In this document: in pieces, positions 35,233 through 43,665 of the stretch
How positions within the stretch are numbered: position 1 is the first letter of the stretch
Layout: the number at the start of each line of letters is the position of its first letter
NCBI GenBank assembly: GCA_025998755.1
Contig: AP024674.1
Span: forward strand, 1,872,162-1,936,161
Direction: 5' to 3'
Source of the DNA: Armatimonadota bacterium
GTDB lineage: Bacteria > Armatimonadota > UBA5829 > DSUL01
Length of the DNA: 64,000 nt
Made by a program: the position numbers and the translations under genes
The notes under the pieces: generated by a model
Database searches by the model: none
What the model was told of the DNA's origin: nothing
Seen by the model: only the letters and a program-made list of their open reading frames with translations

Positions 35233-36134
35233 CCTTCCGCGCGCGCCACAGGGTTTCGCAGTAATCCGACACCCTCCACGAACACCTCCACCACATCCCC
35301 CGGCGCCACTGGCCCGACGCCTTCCGGCGTCCCCAACGCGATGACATCTCCGGGAGACAGCGTGATATAGCGTGAGATGAACGCGATGATCCTGTCCGGA
35401 GGAAAGAGCATGTCCCTGGCGTCACCCTGCTGGCGTAGTTCCCCGTTCACACGGCATTCTATCCTGCCGGCCAGCGGCCAGGGCATCTCATCGGCGGTAA
35501 CCAGCCAGGGCCCGATCGGCCCGAAGGTGTCCATCCCCTTGGAGCGAAGCCAGGGATGACCGCGTCCGGCATCGCGGCGCTGAAGATCCCGCGCTGTCAG
35601 GTCGTTGAAGCAGGTGTAGCCGGCGATGAACTCCAGCGCCTCCTCCTCCGGGATGTCGCGTCCGCCCCGTCTCAAAACCACCGCCACTTCGGCTTCGTGA
35701 TCCACCCGCCCGACGGACTCCGGGCAACGCACCTGTTGCCCGTGTCCGATTAGGCTGGAGACGGCCTTGGCGAAGATGATGGGCTCCTCCGGCACTTCGT
35801 GGCCTCCCTCACGCGCGTGGGAGGCGAAGTTGCGGCCGACGGCCAGAACCTGCCGCGGCCGGTCCACCGGGGGCAGAACGTCCACTTCGTCCAAAGCCGG
35901 GCAGGCCATCCCGAGCCGCAGTTCTCCGGCCAAACGCTCAATGGCCAGGGCGGCTGGCGGATCCAGCCAACCTGCCTCGATCCAAGCGCAGACAGAAGAA
36001 GCCCCTGCCGGTGCGGGCATCCCCAGACGGCGGGCGAGCAACGGCACCAGTTCCGTTAGATCCACCACCCGATCCTGAAGCACGCAGCCGATCGAAGGCG
36101 GTCCTCCATCTTTGCTGAACCGGGCCAGCTTCAC
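35229..36134 (-). CDS. Fumarylacetoacetate hydrolase-family protein
   Basis: 301 residues from the GTG at 36134 that overlaps the stop of the DegT gene; 'MKLARFSKDGGPPSIGCVL' is a typical start. FAH fold with 'VGRNFASHAREGG', the metal-binding Glu pair in 'VDHEAEVAVVL' and Asp in 'GYTCFNDLTARDLQ', and 'SKGMDTFGPIGPWLV'. The family hydrolyses or decarboxylates beta-diketo acids and related substrates (for example oxaloacetate decarboxylase or homoprotocatechuate pathway enzymes). The neighbours do not identify a substrate. Confidence 0.92.
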   Translation of the reverse strand: MKLARFSKDGGPPSIGCVLQDRVVDLTELVPLLARRLGMPAPAGASSVCAWIEAGWLDPPAALAIERLAGELRLGMACPALDEVDVLPPVDRPRQVLAVGRNFASHAREGGHEVPEEPIIFAKAVSSLIGHGQQVRCPESVGRVDHEAEVAVVLRRGGRDIPEEEALEFIAGYTCFNDLTARDLQRRDAGRGHPWLRSKGMDTFGPIGPWLVTADEMPWPLAGRIECRVNGELRQQGDARDMLFPPDRIIAFISRYITLSPGDVIALGTPEGVGPVAPGDVVEVFVEGVGLLRNPVARAEG

Positions 36135-37369
36135 CGATCCACCAGCTCTCCGTGATACTTCTGCACCTTCGCCACCGCCTCCACGATGCTGTCCATATCC
36201 GATTTCGTTCCCAACAGCACCGATTGATGCAGCCACATCAGACGGTTATCGCACAGATCCTCGCAGACCGGACAGCTGACAGAGGAGTAGTCTATTTCGC
36301 GCTTTACGTGACGGCAGGCGAACGGGCAGGAGCCCGGCTGGATGCCTGTGAACAGTTTCTCCCGATACAGCGGAACGTATCCGGCGGACACCGGAATACC
36401 CTCCGCCGCGATGGCCTCCACAATCCGGGATTTGGGCAGGTCACCGAACGCCTTAGGATCCACCTTGAAGATGAACAGATGCCACGCGTGAGAGGTGACA
36501 GGCTTCGGCCGCACCTGACATGACACTCCCGGCACCTGATTCAGCTTCTCGGCAAGATAGGCCGCGTTCTCCTCCCGGCGCTTCATCTGAGCTGGCACGC
36601 GCGGGAGCTGGGCCAGGAGCACCGCCGCCTGCCACTCGGTCATCCTGTAGTTGGACCCGATGTTCCGGTGCTCATACCACCGCCCTCCCGGGATGCGGCC
36701 GACATTGTGGATGGACCAGCATTTCTCAAAAATGTCCCGGTCGTTGGTGACGATCATCCCACCTTCCCCGGCCGTCATGTTTTTGCTGGACTGAAAGCTG
36801 AAAGCTCCCACGTGTCCGATGGATCCGACCCTCTGGCCGGCCCACTCCGCGCCGTGCGCCTGAGCGCAGTCCTCGATGACGAACAGACCGTGCCGCTGCG
36901 CCACCTGGAGGATGGTGTCCATGTCGCAGGGCATCCCCCCGATATGAACGGCCATGACAGCCTTCGTCTGAGGAGTGATGGCCGCCTCGATCTTTTCCGG
37001 ATCCAGACAGAACGTGTCCGGGTGGATGTCCACGAACACCGGGATGGCGTTGTTCAGGACCACGGCAGTGGCCGAGGCGATGAACGTATACGGAGGCAAA
37101 AGGACCTCGTCCCCGAAGCTGATGCCGAGCGCCCGGATGGCGATCTCCAGCGCTGCCGTGCCGTTCGTCACCGCGACGGCATATTCGCATTGCTGAAACG
37201 CCGCAAACTGCTCCTCGAAGCGGGGAACAATTCTCTGCTCCACCCCGCCCCACTGTCCGCTTTCCAGAACGTCCAGAACCGCGCGCCGCTCCTCCTCACC
37301 GAACACCGGCCAGCTTTTGAACGGCTCGCGCCTCGTCTTCTCGCCCCCGCAAACCGCCAGATGCGCCAT
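36131..37369 (-). CDS. DegT/DnrJ/EryC1/StrS-family PLP aminotransferase
   Basis: 412 residues from the ATG at 37369 (AGGG about 6 nt upstream). Fold type I, sugar aminotransferase family: 'VTNGTAALEIAIRALG', 'PPYTFIASATAVV', 'VIEDCAQAHGA', and the PLP lysine K196 in 'SFQSSKNMTAGEGG'. It would put an amino group on a keto-sugar, but the usual nucleotide-sugar partners are absent here. A Cys-rich stretch (CPFACRH ... CPVCEDLC, about 360-390) is extra and might bind a metal. It heads a run of overlapping genes through to pabC. Confidence 0.92.
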   Translation of the reverse strand: MAHLAVCGGEKTRREPFKSWPVFGEEERRAVLDVLESGQWGGVEQRIVPRFEEQFAAFQQCEYAVAVTNGTAALEIAIRALGISFGDEVLLPPYTFIASATAVVLNNAIPVFVDIHPDTFCLDPEKIEAAITPQTKAVMAVHIGGMPCDMDTILQVAQRHGLFVIEDCAQAHGAEWAGQRVGSIGHVGAFSFQSSKNMTAGEGGMIVTNDRDIFEKCWSIHNVGRIPGGRWYEHRNIGSNYRMTEWQAAVLLAQLPRVPAQMKRREENAAYLAEKLNQVPGVSCQVRPKPVTSHAWHLFIFKVDPKAFGDLPKSRIVEAIAAEGIPVSAGYVPLYREKLFTGIQPGSCPFACRHVKREIDYSSVSCPVCEDLCDNRLMWLHQSVLLGTKSDMDSIVEAVAKVQKYHGELVDR

Positions 37370-37490
37370 TTTAAGCCCTGTCACCCTTTCAAAACGAGAA
37401 TGGCCCCCGGCGCGCATCCGCCTTGTAAGCAGGCGCAGCGCCAGAGAGCCATCGGCCCGATCTGTATAACACCGGCGGAAGGGCTTTCCT

Positions 37491-38513
37491 TTAGATGCTC
37501 CTGCCCACCGCCGACGCCACGGCCCGCAGAGACTCCATCAGCTCCGCGAAGCGGTCCGGATGCAGGGATTGCATTCCGTCGCTAAGTGCATGCTGCGGGT
37601 CGTTGTGGACCTCAATCATCAACCCGTCCGCCCCGCTAGCCACTCCTGCCCGGGCAATGGACGGCACCAGCTTCCAGTCCCCGGTGGAATGACTGGGATC
37701 CAGCACCACAGGCAGATGGGTCCAGTTCTTCAGCACCGGGATGGCGTTGATATCCGTGGTGTTCCTTGTGGAATCCTCGAACGTCGTGATGCCGCGCTCG
37801 CACAGGATGACGGAATGGTTCCCTTCGCTGAGGATATACTCAGCCGACATCAGAAGGTCCTTCACCTTCGAGCCCATTCCCCGCTTCAACAGCACGGCCC
37901 TGCCGGAGCTGCCCACCCGCTTTAGAAGCGAGTAGTTCTGCATATTGCGGGCACCGATCTGCAGCACGTCGGCGTACTGTTCCACAAGATCCACCTCGTG
38001 CGGGTCCATCACCTCGGTGACGATGGGAAGACCGGTCTCCTCCCGGGCCCGCGCAAGGATCTTGAGCCCCTCCTCGCCCAGCCCCTGAAAACTGTACGGG
38101 GAAGTGCGGGGCTTGAACGCCCCGCCCCGAAGCATCTTCGCCCCGGCCGCCTTGACCGCGCGAGCAATCCCGATGGTCTGTTCCTCGCTCTCCACGCTGC
38201 ACGGCCCGGCCATCACCACCACCTCCGGGCCGCCAATCTTCACCCCGCACACGTCAATGACCGAATCTTCCGGATGATAGGTGCGGGACGCAAGCTTCCA
38301 GAGCTCCGAGATCAGCTCCACCCGGTCCACGTCCGGCATGATGGAGAAGCGCTCCACCAGGTCGGCCTTCCGCAAGCCCATCTCGCCCAGCACCGCGATG
38401 ACCTTGCGCTCGACACCCGGGTTCAGAAACGGCCGCAGCCCCAGGGATCGTATGGCATCCTCGACGGCCTTGATGCTCTCCGGCCTGGCGGCCGGGTTCA
38501 TTATGATGATCAA
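37491..38513 (-). CDS. aroF: 3-deoxy-7-phosphoheptulonate synthase (type I beta)
   Basis: 340 residues from a TTG giving [14 protein letters not shown], the usual start of the family. Residues 1-70 form a ferredoxin-like regulatory domain as in Thermotoga DAHP synthase. Catalytic TIM barrel: '[10 protein letters not shown]', '[19 protein letters not shown]' region, '[12 protein letters not shown]', 'VLLKRGM' and '[10 protein letters not shown]'. First step of the shikimate pathway; feeds pheA and pabB also found in this window. It follows grpE by 9 nt. Confidence 0.95.
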   Translation of the reverse strand: MIIIMNPAARPESIKAVEDAIRSLGLRPFLNPGVERKVIAVLGEMGLRKADLVERFSIMPDVDRVELISELWKLASRTYHPEDSVIDVCGVKIGGPEVVVMAGPCSVESEEQTIGIARAVKAAGAKMLRGGAFKPRTSPYSFQGLGEEGLKILARAREETGLPIVTEVMDPHEVDLVEQYADVLQIGARNMQNYSLLKRVGSSGRAVLLKRGMGSKVKDLLMSAEYILSEGNHSVILCERGITTFEDSTRNTTDINAIPVLKNWTHLPVVLDPSHSTGDWKLVPSIARAGVASGADGLMIEVHNDPQHALSDGMQSLHPDRFAELMESLRAVASAVGRSI

Positions 38514-38522
38514 TGCCCCCGG

Positions 38523-39128
38523 CTACTCCTCTCCCGAATCCCCGGAGCTGCCGGACACCGCCACGGACACTCTGGACGGGCGGATGACCTCGGATGCCAG
38601 GGTGTAACCCTTCTGCAACTCGTGGACGATGGTATTCTCCGGATGCTCCGAGTCCTCCACGCGCATCACGGCCTCGTGCATGGAGGGATCGAATTCGCGT
38701 CCGACCGCCTCGATGGGCTGGACTCCTTCACTCTCCAGCACGCTCATAAGCTTGCGCAGCGTCATCACCAGCCCGTCCCGCAGCGCCTCGAAGCTCTGCG
38801 ACTCCTCCGCCGAGGTCAGCGCGCGTTCAAAATCGTCAATGATGGGCAGGATCTTGAGCACCAGCTCGCGCGTGGCGAACTGGCGGGCCCGGGCTTCCTG
38901 CTCCGCCACCCGCTTCTTGTAGTTCGCGAAGTCCGCCAGAGCGCGCAGGTAGCGCTGATGCTCCTCCTCAGCCCGCGCGCGCTCCGCTTCAAGCTGAGCG
39001 AGAAGGTCGCTGGAGTCTGCCGTGCTAACGGCGTCCTCAAGGGTGTCCTCCGAGCTCAGACCCTCTCCGGTCTGGCCGGTCTGCTCCACCTGCTCAAGCT
39101 CATCAAGCTTTTCCGATCTTCTCGTCAT
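38523..39128 (-). CDS. grpE: Nucleotide exchange factor GrpE
   Basis: 201 residues. N-terminal acidic low-complexity (1-45), then a long coiled coil (about 45-95: 'LEAERARAEEEHQRYLRALADFANYKKR'-like heptads, in pieces), and the beta-domain ending 'FDPSMHEAVMRVEDSEHPENT' and 'GYTLASEVIRPSRVSVA'. It exchanges ADP on DnaK. It is cotranscribed with hrcA from the CIRCE promoter; dnaK and dnaJ do not follow, aroF does. Confidence 0.95.
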   Translation of the reverse strand: MTRRSEKLDELEQVEQTGQTGEGLSSEDTLEDAVSTADSSDLLAQLEAERARAEEEHQRYLRALADFANYKKRVAEQEARARQFATRELVLKILPIIDDFERALTSAEESQSFEALRDGLVMTLRKLMSVLESEGVQPIEAVGREFDPSMHEAVMRVEDSEHPENTIVHELQKGYTLASEVIRPSRVSVAVSGSSGDSGEE

Positions 39129-39149
39129 GGCTTTCCGCTACTCCGTTCA

Positions 39150-39172
39150 AGGCGGCGCTCCGTGCGCCGCCT
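39150..39172. other. Hairpin in the hrcA-grpE intergenic leader
   Basis: AGGCGGCGC (39150-39158) and GCGCCGCCT (39164-39172) form a perfect 9-bp stem with loop TCCGT, about 20 nt upstream of the grpE start on the minus strand. There is no T-run, so it is more like an RNA stability or attenuation element than a terminator. Confidence 0.45.
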
Positions 39173-39326
39173 CTGTATTGTGGCATGTTTGCGGGGATTT
39201 CCTCCCGGAGGCACGATCGCCCAACTGCATTGTACCCCTCCTTCGGGAAAGCAGGCCGAGTGCGACGGCAATATCCGCGCAGGCGAAGTAAGCCAGATTC
39301 GACAGTCAGGAAGCCGCCCGGCGCAA

Positions 39327-40349
39327 TCAGGCCGGCAGGAGGGCGTCCAGAGCGGACGAGAGCGCCCGTGCCGCCAGCCCGACGGCGCTCACGGAGCGAT
39401 CATAATCCATCCGGGTGGGTCCGCAGACTCCAATGCTGCCCCGCACTCCGCTCCAGGAGCCGTAAGAGGCGGCCACCAGACTGCAGGAACGCATAACCTC
39501 GATGGGGTTCTCCCCGCCGATGACCACCTGCGGCTTTTCCCCCGCTCCGGCGGCCAGCAGGAGCTGCCCCATGGTCGTCTCATCCTCCAGCACGGACAGC
39601 ACGAGCTCCAGGCCAGGCTGCTCCCGGAACTCCGGCTGCCTGACGAAGTAGCCGGTGCCGTCCACGATGACCTCGGGCAGGCTTACATCGCGCGCGGCGT
39701 GCTCCAGGAACTCGCGCACCCGCCCTCCCAGAACCGTGGCGGGGCCGGGCTGGAGTTCCGCCTGACAGCTCCCGCTTAGGATATCCTCGGACGTGCGGTT
39801 GAGATACGCCGTACACACGGCTTTGCGCACCTGCCCCAGAAGTATTCCCGCAACCGGCGCTTCCAGAATGGCCTGCCGCGCCTGGCCGTTGGACCAGACG
39901 CTCAGAGCAAGGATCCTGCCCCCGGAAACCTCCTGAAGGTCAAGATACTTCAGTTTGATCCCTGAAGCGAGCGGGGTTGTGGCGAGGGCGGTGAGGTGGG
40001 TGACAGCAGACAGCATCCGGCAGGTCGCGGCGATCAGATCATCCACCGCCGTATGCTCCCGCATCAAGCCGGTCTCCATGGGCGGCAGATGGCGCATCAC
40101 CTGGGGATCGCGGGGCATCAGGCGATCCACATAGTAACGATAGCCCAGGTCCGACGGGATGCGGCCCGCACTGGTATGGGGCTGCAGGAGGTAGCCCATC
40201 TCCGACATCGCCGCCATTTCGTTCCGCACGGTGGCCGACTTGACGCCGAGGCCGGAGCTGGAGCTGATATAATCCGAAGACACCGGCTCCGCCGTCGCCA
40301 CGTACTTCCGCACGACCACACGGAGAATCTGCTGCTTGCGCTGGTCCAT
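39327..40349 (-). CDS. hrcA: Heat-inducible transcription repressor HrcA
   Basis: 340 residues from the ATG at 40349 (AGGA 5 nt upstream; ATG at 40355 has no spacing for a ribosome site). N-terminal winged helix: 'RKQQILRVVVRKYVATAEPV' region and 'SATVRNEMAAMSEMGYLLQP' with 'HTSAGRIPSDLGYRYYVD'; central GAF-like and C-terminal dimerisation parts follow, ending 'GSIGVCGPTRMDYDRSVSAV'. It represses chaperone operons at the CIRCE operator, and one lies in its own promoter. Confidence 0.95.
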   Translation of the reverse strand: MDQRKQQILRVVVRKYVATAEPVSSDYISSSSGLGVKSATVRNEMAAMSEMGYLLQPHTSAGRIPSDLGYRYYVDRLMPRDPQVMRHLPPMETGLMREHTAVDDLIAATCRMLSAVTHLTALATTPLASGIKLKYLDLQEVSGGRILALSVWSNGQARQAILEAPVAGILLGQVRKAVCTAYLNRTSEDILSGSCQAELQPGPATVLGGRVREFLEHAARDVSLPEVIVDGTGYFVRQPEFREQPGLELVLSVLEDETTMGQLLLAAGAGEKPQVVIGGENPIEVMRSCSLVAASYGSWSGVRGSIGVCGPTRMDYDRSVSAVGLAARALSSALDALLPA

Positions 40350-40443
40350 CTGCATCCTGGAGACCAAAACCGGCGAAAACAGGAAGAGAAACCGCGAAGA
40401 GACGGACATACGCCGGATACGTCCGGGCATGCCCCGCAAAATG

Positions 40444-40473
40444 ATTTTAGCAGTCGGCCCTTGCGAGTGTCAA
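40444..40473 (-). promoter_or_regulatory. hrcA promoter with CIRCE operator
   Basis: CIRCE-like repeat on the plus strand: TTAGCAGTC (40447-40455), 9-nt spacer, GAGTGTCAA (40465-40473), against consensus TTAGCACTC-N9-GAGTGCTAA (one and two mismatches). On the minus strand the same DNA holds -35 TTGACA (40473-40468), an 18-nt spacer and -10 TAAAAT (40449-40444). The operator therefore covers both promoter hexamers, and HrcA binding would block RNA polymerase. Confidence 0.85.
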
Positions 40474-40489
40474 TCGGAATCGGTCTATG

Positions 40490-41041
40490 CTAAAAGCGCA
40501 CCAGGCTGTGAACGGGATAGCCCTCCAACCGGCTTCTGCCCTTGAGGAACTCGAGCTCTATGAAGAAGAGAAAGCCCGCCGTGATGCCTCCCAGACGCTG
40601 AACCATCCGGCCTGCGGCAGCAGCTGTCCCTCCGGTGGCCAGCAGATCGTCCACCACGACCACGCGTTCGCCCGGATGGACCGCATCGCTGTGAAGCTCC
40701 AGCACGTTGGTGCCATACTCCAGAGCATACTCTTCCCGGATCTTGTCGGCAGGAAGCTTGCCCTCCTTGCGGGCAAGCGCAAAGCCCAGACCGAGTTCCA
40801 GCGCGATGGGCGCACCCATCAGGAAGCCGCGGGACTCAATTCCCAGAATCCGGTCCGGCCTGAGCTGACGGGCCAGCTCCACCAGCCGGTCCATCACCTC
40901 CCGGAATGCATCGGCGTCCGCAAGTACGGGCGTGATGTCGCGGAACAATACCCCCTTTTGAGGGAAGTCCGGAATCGAGCGGATGAGGGACTCGGCCCTC
41001 AACGGCGCACTGTTCTCCATTTTGCGTAATACCTCTGCCAT
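40490..41041 (-). CDS. apt: Adenine phosphoribosyltransferase
   Basis: 183 residues from ATG at 41041 (alternative ATG at 41020). 'IPDFPQKGVLFRDITPVL' and 'GIESRGFLMGAPIA' are family marks, and 'VVVVDDLLATGGTA' is the PRPP loop. It salvages adenine to AMP using PRPP. Lying directly after mtnA and mtnP, it can take the adenine released from methylthioadenosine. Confidence 0.95.
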   Translation of the reverse strand: MAEVLRKMENSAPLRAESLIRSIPDFPQKGVLFRDITPVLADADAFREVMDRLVELARQLRPDRILGIESRGFLMGAPIALELGLGFALARKEGKLPADKIREEYALEYGTNVLELHSDAVHPGERVVVVDDLLATGGTAAAAGRMVQRLGGITAGFLFFIELEFLKGRSRLEGYPVHSLVRF

Positions 41042-41065
41042 TTTCACCACGCATCCGCCAGGCAT

Positions 41066-42118
41066 CTACGACCCCGGCGCGAAAAGATCCCTGATGGCGC
41101 GCACATAATCCCCTTGAAGGATGCCCTTCTCCGTAACGATGGCGCTCACCAGATCAGCCGGGGTGACATCGAAGGCCGGGTTGAACACCCGCGCTCCCGG
41201 CGGGGGCGCTTCCAGCCCGGCCGGCTCCAGCACCTCCAGGGCGTCACGCTCCTCGATGGGAATGGACTGGCCTGACGGGCAGGAAAGGTCGAAAGTGGAA
41301 GTGGGAGCGGCAACGTAGAACGGCACCCCATGGGCTCGGGCGCACACCGCCACGCCGTAGGTGCCGATCTTGTTCGCGACGTCCCCGTTTGCGGCGATCC
41401 GGTCGGCGCCCACGATGACCAGATCAACCTGTCCCGACTTCATGAGGCTGGCCGCCGCTCCGTCGGGAATGACTGTCACCGGGATACCCGCCCGTCCCAG
41501 CTCCCACCCTGTCAGCTTGAGGCCCTGAAAGCGCGGACGTGTTTCGTCCGCGAACACGCGGACCCTTCGTCCCGCCCGGAAAGCCTCCCGGATGATGCCC
41601 AGCGCCGTCCCACCCGTCACGGTGGCCAGATCGCCCGTGTTGCAGTGGGTCAGGATGGTGGAATCCTCAGGCACGAGATCCAGCCCATAACGGGCAATGG
41701 AGCGGTTTGCCTCTTCGTCTTCCCGCGCAATGGCGTGGGCCTCGCGAAGTACTGCATCCAGCGCCCCGGCGGGGTCTTCGCGGTCCAGCCACTGCGCTGC
41801 AGCGGAAGCTGCGCGATCCACCGCCCATCGCAGGTTGACGGCAGTGGGGCGTGCATCCCGCAGGCGTTGCAGATCGCGTTCGAAGGCATCGCGCCCGCAC
41901 CAGCGTTGCAGAGCAAGAGCAACACCGTAAGCGCCAGCAGCTCCGATGGCCGGAGCGCCCCTCACCACCATTGTGCGGATGGCCGCCTCCACTTCCTCCG
42001 GCGTCGAGAGACGGACATACTCCAGGGCAAGCGGAATGCGCGTCTGGTCTATCAGCGCCAGTTGCCCGTCCACCCACTCCACTGTCCGGAGAGGAGAATT
42101 GTCTGGGATTTCATTCAA
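41066..42118 (-). CDS. mtnA: Methylthioribose-1-phosphate isomerase
   Basis: 350 residues from the TTG at 42118 (GGAGA 9 nt upstream, overlapping the mtnP stop), giving 'MNEIPDNSPLRTVEW'; an ATG at 42139 has no spaced ribosome site. eIF2B-related fold: 'VRGAPAIGAAGAYGVAL', 'THCNTGDLAT' with catalytic Cys, 'DETRPRFQGLKLTGWEL', 'VGADRIAANGDVANKIGTYG' with catalytic Asp. Second step of methionine salvage. The rest of the pathway is not in the window. Confidence 0.94.
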   Translation of the reverse strand: MNEIPDNSPLRTVEWVDGQLALIDQTRIPLALEYVRLSTPEEVEAAIRTMVVRGAPAIGAAGAYGVALALQRWCGRDAFERDLQRLRDARPTAVNLRWAVDRAASAAAQWLDREDPAGALDAVLREAHAIAREDEEANRSIARYGLDLVPEDSTILTHCNTGDLATVTGGTALGIIREAFRAGRRVRVFADETRPRFQGLKLTGWELGRAGIPVTVIPDGAAASLMKSGQVDLVIVGADRIAANGDVANKIGTYGVAVCARAHGVPFYVAAPTSTFDLSCPSGQSIPIEERDALEVLEPAGLEAPPPGARVFNPAFDVTPADLVSAIVTEKGILQGDYVRAIRDLFAPGS

Positions 42119-42920
42119 TGCGGCTGGTCTCCAGCACATTCCCGCAGCCGCACGAGCGCGTGCGGGGCATCCTGGAGATCATCTCCCGGATCACATCCCG
42201 CACGCTGCGGCTGTTCTGCTGAAGCACGGCCATCACATCCGTGGTGACAGCGTGCCCACTGCCGTCCGTCGCCACGATCCCTGCGTCGTAGTCGGTGACC
42301 AGCGAGATGTTGACGTAGCACATCTCGAGCTCGCGCGCCAGAACCACCTCCGGGTACTGGGTCATATTGACTGTATGCCAGCCGCACTCCGTGAAGAAAC
42401 GGCTCTCCGCCCGGGTGCTGAAGCGCGGCCCCTGCACCACCACACATGTGCCCTGCCGGTGAAGCGGGATACCCAGACCGGAGATCACCTGACAGGCAAG
42501 CTCGCGCAGTTCGGGGCAGTAAGGCTCCGCGGTGCTTACGTGAGTAACGACGGGGCCATCGTAGAAGGTGTCCTTCCGGCCTCGTGTCCGGTCCACGAAC
42601 TGATCCGAGACCACGAAACTCCCCGGGTGGATCTCCGGCTGAAGGCTTCCGCAGGCGGACGGCGCTATGATCCGCGAAACGCCCAGCTTCTTGAAGGCAA
42701 ACACATTCGCCAGATAGGGGATGGCGTGGGGTGGAATGGTGTGCTGTCGGCCGTGTCGGGGCAGGAAAGCCACCTTCCTGCCGGCAAGCTCCCCCACCAT
42801 CACGGAGTCGCTGGGAGGACCGTAAGGAGTCTCCACCCGATGCTCGGCTGCGTTTTCCAGCAGAGAATAAAGACCTGTTCCGCCGAAGACACCGATCTCC
42901 ACGTCGTCCGGCAACCGCAT
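42111..42920 (-). CDS. mtnP: S-methyl-5'-thioadenosine phosphorylase
   Basis: 269 residues. 'IGVFGGTGLYSL' phosphate loop, 'FLPRHGRQHTIPPHAIPYLANVFA' (in parts 54-77), 'SACGSLQPEIHPG', 'QGPRFSTRAES' and 'NMTQYPEVVLARELEMCY' specify MTA phosphorylase rather than purine nucleoside phosphorylase. It splits methylthioadenosine to adenine and methylthioribose 1-phosphate, the substrates of the two next genes (apt and mtnA). A GCGCGNV C-terminal Cys pair is unusual. Confidence 0.94.
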   Translation of the reverse strand: MRLPDDVEIGVFGGTGLYSLLENAAEHRVETPYGPPSDSVMVGELAGRKVAFLPRHGRQHTIPPHAIPYLANVFAFKKLGVSRIIAPSACGSLQPEIHPGSFVVSDQFVDRTRGRKDTFYDGPVVTHVSTAEPYCPELRELACQVISGLGIPLHRQGTCVVVQGPRFSTRAESRFFTECGWHTVNMTQYPEVVLARELEMCYVNISLVTDYDAGIVATDGSGHAVTTDVMAVLQQNSRSVRDVIREMISRMPRTRSCGCGNVLETSRIE

Positions 42921-42924
42921 AAGC

Positions 42925-43659
42925 TCAGCCCTCCTCCGGCGCGTCCATAAACAGTCCCCTGCTCAGCGCCTGCTCCGCGGCGGCCTGCTCGGCCTGCTTC
43001 TTGCTCTTGCCCACGCCGCGCCCCAGGCGCTTCCCATTCACCTCCACCTCCACAACGAAGGTTTTATCGTGATCGGCGCCAGACTCCTGGACCACGTGGT
43101 ATCGCGGGGTAACACGATGGCGCGCCTGCGTCAGCTGCTGGAGTTGAGACTTGAAATCCCGCAGGTGGGAGCCTTCCTCTATGCGGTGCAGGACGTCGCT
43201 CAGCGTGCGCAACACGAACTCGCGGGCCGCATCCAGACCCCTGTCCAGATAGATGACCGCGACCACCGCCTCGTATGTATCCGAAAGGATAGAGTCGCGG
43301 TCCAGCCCTCCCGAGAGACGCTCGCCCGTGGACACCTGCAGGGCGCTCTGGAGGTCCAGGCTGCGAGCCGCCTCCGCCAGCGTCGGCTCGCTCACCGCAA
43401 CGGCCCTGGCGCGGGAGAGATCGCCCTCGGGGCGGCCCTCCAGATGGTGGTAAAGGTATTCCGCGACGACCAGTCCGAGAACCGAGTCTCCCAGGAACTC
43501 GAGACGTTCGTTGCTCTGAAAGCCGGTGGTCTCTCCAAGAAAGGAGCGGTGCGTCAGAGCCTGCCGCAGCAACTCCAGATCGCTGATCTCAACACCGAGG
43601 CGCTGCTGCAGCGCCCGGAGTTCCTCAAGCGATACGGCGGCCGGTTGACGCTCTTCCAC
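42925..43659 (-). CDS. rnc: Ribonuclease III
   Basis: 244 residues. The RNase III signature NERLEFLGDSV (50-60) carries metal-binding acidic residues; the second set is in 'LSDTYEAVVAVIYLD' (about 124-138). The C-terminal double-stranded RNA-binding domain occupies about 165-235 ('FKSQLQQLTQ', 'GVGKSKKQAEQAAAEQAL'). It processes rRNA precursors and other duplexes. It is 6 bp downstream of the aminotransferase and follows the fatty-acid cluster, a common order. Confidence 0.96.
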   Translation of the reverse strand: MEERQPAAVSLEELRALQQRLGVEISDLELLRQALTHRSFLGETTGFQSNERLEFLGDSVLGLVVAEYLYHHLEGRPEGDLSRARAVAVSEPTLAEAARSLDLQSALQVSTGERLSGGLDRDSILSDTYEAVVAVIYLDRGLDAAREFVLRTLSDVLHRIEEGSHLRDFKSQLQQLTQARHRVTPRYHVVQESGADHDKTFVVEVEVNGKRLGRGVGKSKKQAEQAAAEQALSRGLFMDAPEEG

Positions 43660-43665
43660 GGCCCC

